Source of the DNA: Pseudobdellovibrionaceae bacterium
GTDB lineage: Bacteria > Bdellovibrionota > Bdellovibrionia > Bdellovibrionales > JAGQZY01
Reading direction: 5' to 3'
DNA length: 64,000 nt
NCBI GenBank assembly: GCA_020635085.1
Contig: JACKAL010000005.1
Span: 62,001 to 126,000 of the forward strand
The number at the start of each line of letters is the position of its first letter. The first letter of the stretch is position 1. The position numbers and the translations under genes are program-made. Positions 58,924 to 64,000 of this stretch are shown in pieces. The notes below the pieces were generated by a model that searched no databases, was not told where the DNA came from, and saw only the letters and a list, made by a program, of their open reading frames with translations.

Positions 58924-59499
58924 ATGGGGCCGTTTGAAATGTTTTCTGATTGGTACAAGCAAGCTGAAGACGCTGGCGTGGTAGAGCCCTTCGCCTTTGT
59001 TCTTTCGACAGTAAGCACACATGGTGAGCCCCATTCACGGGTGGTGTTGCTACGTCGAACAGAAGACAAAATGTTTTATTTTTTTACCAATTACTCCAGT
59101 CTTAAGGGAATGGATGTTGCGCAAAATCCCCATGTAGCGATGAATTTTCATTGGCGTGCACCTGAGCATAGACAAATTCGCATTCAGGGAACAGTAGCGA
59201 AGGCACGCGCTGATATTTCTGATGATTATTTCTCGTCGCGCCCTCGCGGTAGCCAAATAGGAGCGTGGTCGTCGCCACAAAGTCAAATGCTTACGGATAA
59301 AAATGATCTTTTATCGCGTATTTCTCTTTTTGACGAAAAATTTTCTGGTAAAGATGTGCCGCGACCTGAGTTCTGGGGCGGTTATGGTATAACGCCAACC
59401 TATTTTGAATTTTGGCAAGAAGGGGAAAATCGACTGCATACGCGGATTGCATTTAGTAAAGACGGCGAGAAGTGGGTACAGAAATTGTTAGCTCCTTAG
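58924..59499 (+). CDS. pdxH: Pyridoxamine 5'-phosphate oxidase
   Basis: About 191 residues: an FMN enzyme oxidising pyridoxamine/pyridoxine phosphate to pyridoxal phosphate. Motifs: SRVVLLRRTEDKMFYFFTNYSSLKG, RIQGTVAKA, FSSRPRGSQIGAWSSPQS and PTYFEFWQEGENRLHTR. Start chosen at the ATG with GAGGTG upstream; a GTG two codons earlier is possible. Adjacent to the DUF885 gene. Confidence 0.95.
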   Translation: MGPFEMFSDWYKQAEDAGVVEPFAFVLSTVSTHGEPHSRVVLLRRTEDKMFYFFTNYSSLKGMDVAQNPHVAMNFHWRAPEHRQIRIQGTVAKARADISDDYFSSRPRGSQIGAWSSPQSQMLTDKNDLLSRISLFDEKFSGKDVPRPEFWGGYGITPTYFEFWQEGENRLHTRIAFSKDGEKWVQKLLAP

Positions 59500-59537
59500 A
59501 ACCCATCTCATAAATAGGAGCGTAACGAGAGGATGTT

Positions 59538-60320
59538 TTATAATCTTTTTTTAAGTGCGAAATAGATTTCTTGTGAAAGGGGTTGCTGAGAAAGCTCCGT
59601 GAGAACATCTTGATAGGTCGAATAGTTTTCTTGAATGATGTTTTGCGGTAAATGTTTAGCGATCTCTATGGCAGAGTAAATGCTTCCGTGCGATAAAGAA
59701 GCAATGGATTTTAACATAATTGTCTTTTTAATATTTGCATCGTCGAAGCGTGAGAGCTCTTTCATCGCGTAAGCTATTGATTCTGGCTGAGGATGATCGA
59801 TGACATGATCTAATAGTGCGGGAACAATATTTTTATTAGGAGCTTGTGTGGCAATAATTTGTAGCGATTTAATTTTAATTGAACCTTTGTCATAAGCTAG
59901 AAAAGATGCGGCAAATTCGCTGATGCGTGGGTCGTGGACGCGGTGCTGTTGTTGCCAATGTTGGATGACGTTGAGTTCGTTTTCTATTTTAGTATAGAGT
60001 GCTAGGTCTGCACTTTTAGGACTTATTTCTTTTTCTATTGAGCAGGTTTCGTAAAAACACTTGTCGATATCGTGCAGTTGTTGTTTAAACTGACTTAGAG
60101 TCTTTGCAATATCGGTGTTTGGTTTTTTATTGTCTTTTTGCGATAAGATTATATTTACTGGTGTTTTTTCTTTTGTCTCAGGAGTGAGATTCACATTTTT
60201 AGTAGGGGTGCTTGTTGTTGATTTTATGGCGGAATTTTCTTTAATAGGTTTTTCATATAAGTATAACCTGACACTCATCAAAAGAGATATAACACAGAAT
60301 AGCGTTGTAAAATATTTCAT
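59538..60320 (-). CDS. Hypothetical exported protein, HEAT-like helices
   Basis: About 260 residues. An N-terminal hydrophobic segment (FTTLFCVISLLMSVRLYLY) anchors or exports it, then a charged linker and a helical domain whose repeats (e.g. IVPALLDHVIDHPQPESIAYAM) look like HEAT/ARM-type motifs. No family named. It is coupled to the upstream SLT lipoprotein: its ATG overlaps that stop by one base, with GGGAGG upstream. A joint role in the envelope is possible. Confidence 0.65.
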   Translation of the reverse strand: MKYFTTLFCVISLLMSVRLYLYEKPIKENSAIKSTTSTPTKNVNLTPETKEKTPVNIILSQKDNKKPNTDIAKTLSQFKQQLHDIDKCFYETCSIEKEISPKSADLALYTKIENELNVIQHWQQQHRVHDPRISEFAASFLAYDKGSIKIKSLQIIATQAPNKNIVPALLDHVIDHPQPESIAYAMKELSRFDDANIKKTIMLKSIASLSHGSIYSAIEIAKHLPQNIIQENYSTYQDVLTELSQQPLSQEIYFALKKRL

Positions 60321-61063
60321 TAGAGAGAATCCTCCCAACCCTTACGAGTGTATTTATCATAAAAATTGGTATCGTTTTTAGCCCAACGATCATGTTTGTT
60401 AAGCCAGCGGCATTTTGCTTTTTTTCCACCATTGTAGATGCTATAGGATGAGCGATTAATGGAATTGGTATTTTGTGATGAACTGCAAGGAGAATTTTTT
60501 GCGATTTTACGTGCTTGATAAAGCATGTCGAGTGCGTAAATAAAATGTGAGGTAAGGTCGTAAACTTTTCCAGTTTCAACAAAGTCTTGGTGCCAGCGAT
60601 CATCGATTTGCATCAATCCATAGCCGTGACCACTGTCACCGCGAAGGAAGCGCCATTGTCCATCGGAACCAAGTCGGTATTGGGTCCATACACTTTCTTG
60701 TTGGGCTGTAGCCATAACCAGTTGTACCCAGGATTGCATATCGTCATCGTTAGCTGAGGGTTCGCGGCGGCGAAGATATTCCGAAGCGTAATCTTCAATA
60801 TACGAGTGCATGTCTTTAACGAATCGTGATTGTTCTTCTTTGAGTGTTTTGGATTCGTCGACAACGTAGTTTACGTATTTAGATTGTGCTGTGAAGGCGG
60901 CCGTTGCGGGCAGGGAACAACCATAGGCGGCCAGGCCAAAACCTCCTTTGCCGGGAAGTCGCTGATTGCATGAACTATCGTTAGAAGATGAGCTTTTGTT
61001 TTGACCGCAGGCCAAGGTCACCAGGTATAAACTCATGTAAATCCAGCGGACCTTTTTCTTCAT
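60320..61063 (-). CDS. Lytic-transglycosylase-like lipoprotein (SLT fold)
   Basis: A 247-residue protein with lipobox VTLAC (Cys19). The SLT-type core: helix with the catalytic Glu (E123) in ATAQQESVW, then GDSGHGYGLMQIDDRWH (GLMQI is the substrate-groove motif) and a helical C-terminus. Probably cleaves peptidoglycan glycan strands as an outer-membrane-attached enzyme. Coupled to the helical protein downstream. No known substrate specificity. Confidence 0.8.
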   Translation of the reverse strand: MKKKVRWIYMSLYLVTLACGQNKSSSSNDSSCNQRLPGKGGFGLAAYGCSLPATAAFTAQSKYVNYVVDESKTLKEEQSRFVKDMHSYIEDYASEYLRRREPSANDDDMQSWVQLVMATAQQESVWTQYRLGSDGQWRFLRGDSGHGYGLMQIDDRWHQDFVETGKVYDLTSHFIYALDMLYQARKIAKNSPCSSSQNTNSINRSSYSIYNGGKKAKCRWLNKHDRWAKNDTNFYDKYTRKGWEDSL

Positions 61064-61338
61064 GGCATTCCTTTCTGGGCCCTAAACCCTATAGGTCAAT
61101 AAGGCAATATTCAGGCACAGATCAGATTGAATAGGGTCGAGTAGGGAAAATCAGGGGGGTATTAATTGCATACAAAGGGCAAAAAAAGTCACTGACAATT
61201 ATTTTTAATTACTCAGGGATTTTGTCAGTCGTACAACAATTTAATTGCAGAGTTTCCCATTCATTAAGTAAAACACAGTTGGATTGTTATTGCCTTCTTA
61301 ATTAAAAAACAGCATAAGTGTGATTAATAAAATTTTTT
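61064..61338. other. AT-rich gap between SLT and barrel genes
   Basis: 275 bases between divergent genes. It contains CTGACAA (61192-61198) and TTGTCAG (61222-61228), a seven-base inverted repeat with a 23-base spacer that could be an operator. Nothing else is clear. Confidence 0.35.
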
Positions 61339-62043
61339 ATGATGAAATTTCCAGTTATTTGTTGTTGTCTGTTCTTGTTCCCATATGCTGCCTTTGGCCA
61401 ACAGAGTTTATTTAATGCATTAAGCGGAGATCGAACAAATACTGGAAAACATTTTTTTCAAATGCAGACAAATGCAGTGAAAAGAAACCAAGTCATTACG
61501 AATAATACCTATGATTATGGTCTCTCTGATAATGTTGAGATTGGTGTCAACTGGTTTGATATCCCACTAATTATTCCTGACAACACAATAAATGATCAGG
61601 AAATCATGGCAAACGCCCAGTATTTTTATCAAGAAAATGATTGGTTGCAATTCAGTGCAGGATTACAATCTGGTTTTGTCAAAGATATGCATGGTACATT
61701 AAGTTATGGGCAAGTTTTATTTATTAACTCCAAATGGCTAATCACATCTAAAAAAATAAAATTTGTTTTTGGCCTTCTCAAGGGCAATAATCACTATCTG
61801 TCTAGCACGCTCCCTATCGTTCAAACTGGAGTTGAATGGCCAATTATCAATGAAAAAATTCACTTCATTGCAGACTATATATCTGGTTCAACAGAAAATT
61901 CTGTCGGTGTCATTGGCGCTGCTTTTTTTGTAACGCAAGAGTTTATTATTTCTTTTGGATATCAATACCCATCCTACCACAGTAATAATCCAACGGCTTT
62001 TGTTATAGAAATAACCTGGGTTGAGGCAAATAAGGCTACTTAA
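61339..62043 (+). CDS. Hypothetical secreted protein, possible outer-membrane barrel
   Basis: A 234-residue protein with signal peptide (VICCCLFLFPYAAFG, cut after AFG). The mature part alternates hydrophobic and polar residues in many short strands (YDYGLSDNVEIGVNWFDI, FIISFGYQYPSYHS) as in small outer-membrane beta-barrels. No family recognised. No obvious ribosome site before the ATG; AAAATTTTTT precedes it. Confidence 0.6.
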   Translation: MMKFPVICCCLFLFPYAAFGQQSLFNALSGDRTNTGKHFFQMQTNAVKRNQVITNNTYDYGLSDNVEIGVNWFDIPLIIPDNTINDQEIMANAQYFYQENDWLQFSAGLQSGFVKDMHGTLSYGQVLFINSKWLITSKKIKFVFGLLKGNNHYLSSTLPIVQTGVEWPIINEKIHFIADYISGSTENSVGVIGAAFFVTQEFIISFGYQYPSYHSNNPTAFVIEITWVEANKAT

Positions 62044-62082
62044 AGCCAGGGGTTATAGAAAGAACATAAACTTTAAAAGTAT

Positions 62083-62424
62083 CTACCCCGGTGGCCAGGA
62101 CATCTGGCGGCCGCCTAAAATGTGAATATGGAGATGGTAAACGGTTTGTCCGCCATGATCATTGGTATTTATAACGAGGCGGTAGCCATCCTTTGCAAGG
62201 CCTAACTGATCGGCGATCCGGCTTGCTTTTACCATCATGTGGCCGAGCAGTTTTTCGTCTTCTGGGCTTTGGACTTTGGCCATAGATTCAATTTCTTTTT
62301 TTGGGATCAGAAGCACGTGTGTGGGAGCTTGCGGGTTTACATCTTTAAAAGCCAGGCAAAGGTCGTCTTCATAGACGATAGTGGCGGGGATTTCTTTATT
62401 AATAATTTTGCTAAATATTGTCAT
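62083..62424 (-). CDS. HIT-family hydrolase
   Basis: A 113-residue histidine-triad protein: IFSKIINKEIPATIVYEDD at the N-terminus and HLHIHILGGRQM, containing the H-x-H-x-H triad, at the C-terminus. These act on nucleotide phosphoramidates (hinT type). A perfect TATAAT at 62441-62436 lies 11 bases before the ATG and there is no ribosome site, so it may be nearly leaderless. Confidence 0.93.
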   Translation of the reverse strand: MTIFSKIINKEIPATIVYEDDLCLAFKDVNPQAPTHVLLIPKKEIESMAKVQSPEDEKLLGHMMVKASRIADQLGLAKDGYRLVINTNDHGGQTVYHLHIHILGGRQMSWPPG

Positions 62425-62435
62425 AGAAGGATTTT

Positions 62436-62441
62436 ATTATA
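62436..62441 (-). promoter_or_regulatory. Possible -10 box of the HIT gene
   Basis: Minus-strand TATAAT (62441-62436), 11 bases upstream of the ATG; no good -35 at the expected distance. Weak support for a short or leaderless transcript. Confidence 0.35.
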
Positions 62442-62491
62442 AAATAATACGAGACACAAATTGCTTTAAAAAAATCATCCATGGAGGAGTG

Positions 62492-63568
62492 ATGCGTCAG
62501 TTAGTGGACAAATACCAGCCCTATTTTCCTGCCGCATTTTTTATCGGTGGGTTTGTTTTTGATCTCCTCACCACCGCACGTATTGATGAAACGTTTCAGT
62601 TGCTTCAACAGTTTCTTTATTTACTAGTTATAGGTTTTTTTCTTGTTTTCGAAAAATCACCGCGGTTGGAGCTTTTCTTTGCCACGGGATTTCGTGCCAA
62701 GATTTGGCATTATAAAACTGAAGCCGTTCATTTTCTTTTAGGTGCTCTTTTAAGTGTTTATATGATTTTTTATTTTAAGAGTGCTTCACCGTGGAATTCT
62801 TTTTTATTTGTCGGAAGCTTGGCGGCACTTCTGGTGCTTAATGAGTTTGAGCGTATTAAAGGGTTGGGGGATATCATTCGTTTCTCCCTATTTTCACTTT
62901 GTTCGGTTTCTTATTTTGTCTATCTTGTCCCCATATTATGGCATCAAATCGGTTTTTTTACGTTTCTCTTTTCACTGATTATCGCGGCCATTTTTATGGT
63001 GTTCTTTTTTTATTTGCTTTCAAAGTATGAACATTTGCCTCAGTCGTATTTGTTAAAAAACATTGTGACTCCCGCGATGCTGGTCCCTGTGATTTTTTTC
63101 TTTCTTTATGCGTTTCACGTTTTACCGCCGGTTCCATTGTCTTTGGAGAAGATTGGCGTTTATCACGACATTAAAAAGTCTGGGAAGGAGTACGAGCTTT
63201 CTTATGATCGTCCCTCTTGGAAGTTCTGGGAAAACGGTGCGCAAAGTTTTATCGCCATGGCTGGAGATAAGGTATTTTGTTTTGCCAGTATTTTTGCGCC
63301 TGATTTTTTTGCCGACCGTGTGACTATGGAGTGGTGGCAAAAGAGAGGGGATGGTTGGACGAAAACAGACTCTATTCCTATGCAAGTAGTGGGGGGACGT
63401 GAAAAGGGTTTCCGGGGCTACACGGTGAAAACCAACTACGAAGGCGGAGAGTGGCAGGTGCGGGTGGTTACGTCTGATCATCGTGAGATCGGACGCATTT
63501 ATTTTTCCATTGATAAGACAGGACAAATGGCCCCAGTGGAGCGGGCATTTACTGTTGATAGATTTTAA
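62492..63568 (+). CDS. DUF2914-domain membrane protein
   Basis: About 358 residues: seven predicted membrane helices in the first ~210 residues, then a soluble periplasmic C-terminal domain (FIAMAGDKVFCFASI, MEWWQKRGDGW, GFRGYTVKTNYEGGEWQVRV) that matches the DUF2914 pattern with its conserved Trp. Start is the ATG with GGAGGAGTG upstream; an in-frame ATG 37 codons earlier lies inside the HIT gene region on the other strand. Role unknown; such proteins often accompany envelope functions. Confidence 0.8.
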   Translation: MRQLVDKYQPYFPAAFFIGGFVFDLLTTARIDETFQLLQQFLYLLVIGFFLVFEKSPRLELFFATGFRAKIWHYKTEAVHFLLGALLSVYMIFYFKSASPWNSFLFVGSLAALLVLNEFERIKGLGDIIRFSLFSLCSVSYFVYLVPILWHQIGFFTFLFSLIIAAIFMVFFFYLLSKYEHLPQSYLLKNIVTPAMLVPVIFFFLYAFHVLPPVPLSLEKIGVYHDIKKSGKEYELSYDRPSWKFWENGAQSFIAMAGDKVFCFASIFAPDFFADRVTMEWWQKRGDGWTKTDSIPMQVVGGREKGFRGYTVKTNYEGGEWQVRVVTSDHREIGRIYFSIDKTGQMAPVERAFTVDRF

Positions 63569-63738
63569 TCAGTGAGTACTAACTATTCATTCGTATACAA
63601 GCGATTTAACCACCCGTGGTGCAATCCAAAATTTTCAATTTCAGTAAAATCGTTGTTAAAAGTAACATCTGTAATGATATAAGCTTTTCTTCAACCATTA
63701 TAAAAAGATGTACTAATAACGTAAAATAGGAGTTCAGA

Positions 63739-64000
63739 ATGAAGTTTCTTTGTGCTTTAGTATTTTTCACTTCCATCACCGCATTTGCGGATGCAATTCC
63801 GGCAGGAATGACACCTGTATACTGCGGGGACCAAAACAATATTACATATCCGGAGCCAGCTGCTAATGGCATCCAATCTGTTTGTCTATCGGAGTTGAGA
63901 AACAACGAAGTAAGCCCATTTAATTCGTATAACCGCTACGTATTTGTAAATCGTGTAGAGAACGGCAAAATGATCCGCTTTGTCTTCGATCTCGACCATC
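63739..64000 (+). CDS. Secreted hypothetical protein, cut by window end
   Basis: Open to the end of the window, about 87 residues visible. It begins with a signal peptide (FLCALVFFTSITAFA, cut after AFA). The mature part starts DAIPAGMTPVYCGD and is Cys-containing. AGGAGTT precedes the ATG with normal spacing. Family not recognised. Confidence 0.7.
   Translation, partial: MKFLCALVFFTSITAFADAIPAGMTPVYCGDQNNITYPEPAANGIQSVCLSELRNNEVSPFNSYNRYVFVNRVENGKMIRFVFDLDH

Noticed and set aside
63606..63905. Minus-strand frame of 99 residues
   Set aside because: It lies across the promoter and signal peptide of a real plus-strand secreted-protein gene and has no ribosome site or recognisable domain.
1..64000. 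tRNA, rRNA, CRISPR, IS elements or prophage
   Set aside because: No cloverleaf with TTCRA arm, no regular short repeats with spacers, no transposase or integrase sequence found on either strand.

Overview
The window is a contiguous stretch of bacterial chromosome, AT-leaning by eye and densely coded on both strands, with no tRNA, rRNA, insertion sequence, prophage or CRISPR array that I can see. The content is that of a Gram-negative, didermic bacterium: lptG (lipopolysaccharide export), lpxD (lipid A synthesis), numerous signal peptides and lipoboxes, Prc/CtpA, PilZ, and a spirochaete/deltaproteobacteria/mitochondria-type EF-G. The mix of housekeeping genes, many small secreted proteins and lipoproteins, and response regulators with long linkers resembles Bdellovibrionota/Oligoflexia or a related former 'deltaproteobacterium'. 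This placement is inference from gene content, not a phylogeny.

Layout. 1-6.5 kb: end of pyruvate phosphate dikinase, then smc and ftsY in a tight co-directional row. 6.5-8.6 kb: secreted HExxH protein, thioredoxin-like protein and birA on the minus strand, with a very strong hairpin between the last two. 8.6-16.7 kb: a signalling island with four receiver-domain proteins, two histidine kinases, a secreted five-repeat protein and an orphan small protein, interrupted by nadC. 16.9-23.6 kb: lptG, then def-fmt and rpe-hutH-hutU. 23.8-28.6 kb: secreted protein, a rhomboid protease coupled to an RDD/AsmA-like membrane protein, and a small membrane protein. 28.8-36.7 kb: lpxD, tex, a HAD phosphatase and topA. 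36.8-42.3 kb: a secreted HD-domain protein divergent from a LysR regulator, a HAD-like protein and ctpA. 42.4-45.5 kb: the E1 alpha and beta subunits of a 2-oxoacid dehydrogenase, then a methyltransferase. 45.5-51.8 kb: two lipoproteins, cutA-pyrE, a CNNM/CBS membrane protein and fusA with a clear terminator. 52-64 kb: a truncated recQ-like helicase coupled to aat and slyD, then PilZ, thiL, a DUF885 lipoprotein, pdxH, an SLT lipoprotein, a HIT protein, a DUF2914 protein and a secreted protein cut by the window end.

Genes that work together: def-fmt handle formyl-Met at initiation and after translation; hutH-hutU make up the first two steps of histidine degradation, without hutI/hutG here; E1 alpha/beta form one enzyme; the 11968 kinase and 11591 receiver are translationally coupled. 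The most striking regulatory pattern is that several genes (E1 alpha, a PAS kinase, a HAD-like gene, probably def, topA, HIT and LysR) have no Shine-Dalgarno sequence, and a -10 box lies about 6-12 bases before the start codon. This predicts leaderless or nearly leaderless mRNAs alongside ordinary Shine-Dalgarno genes.
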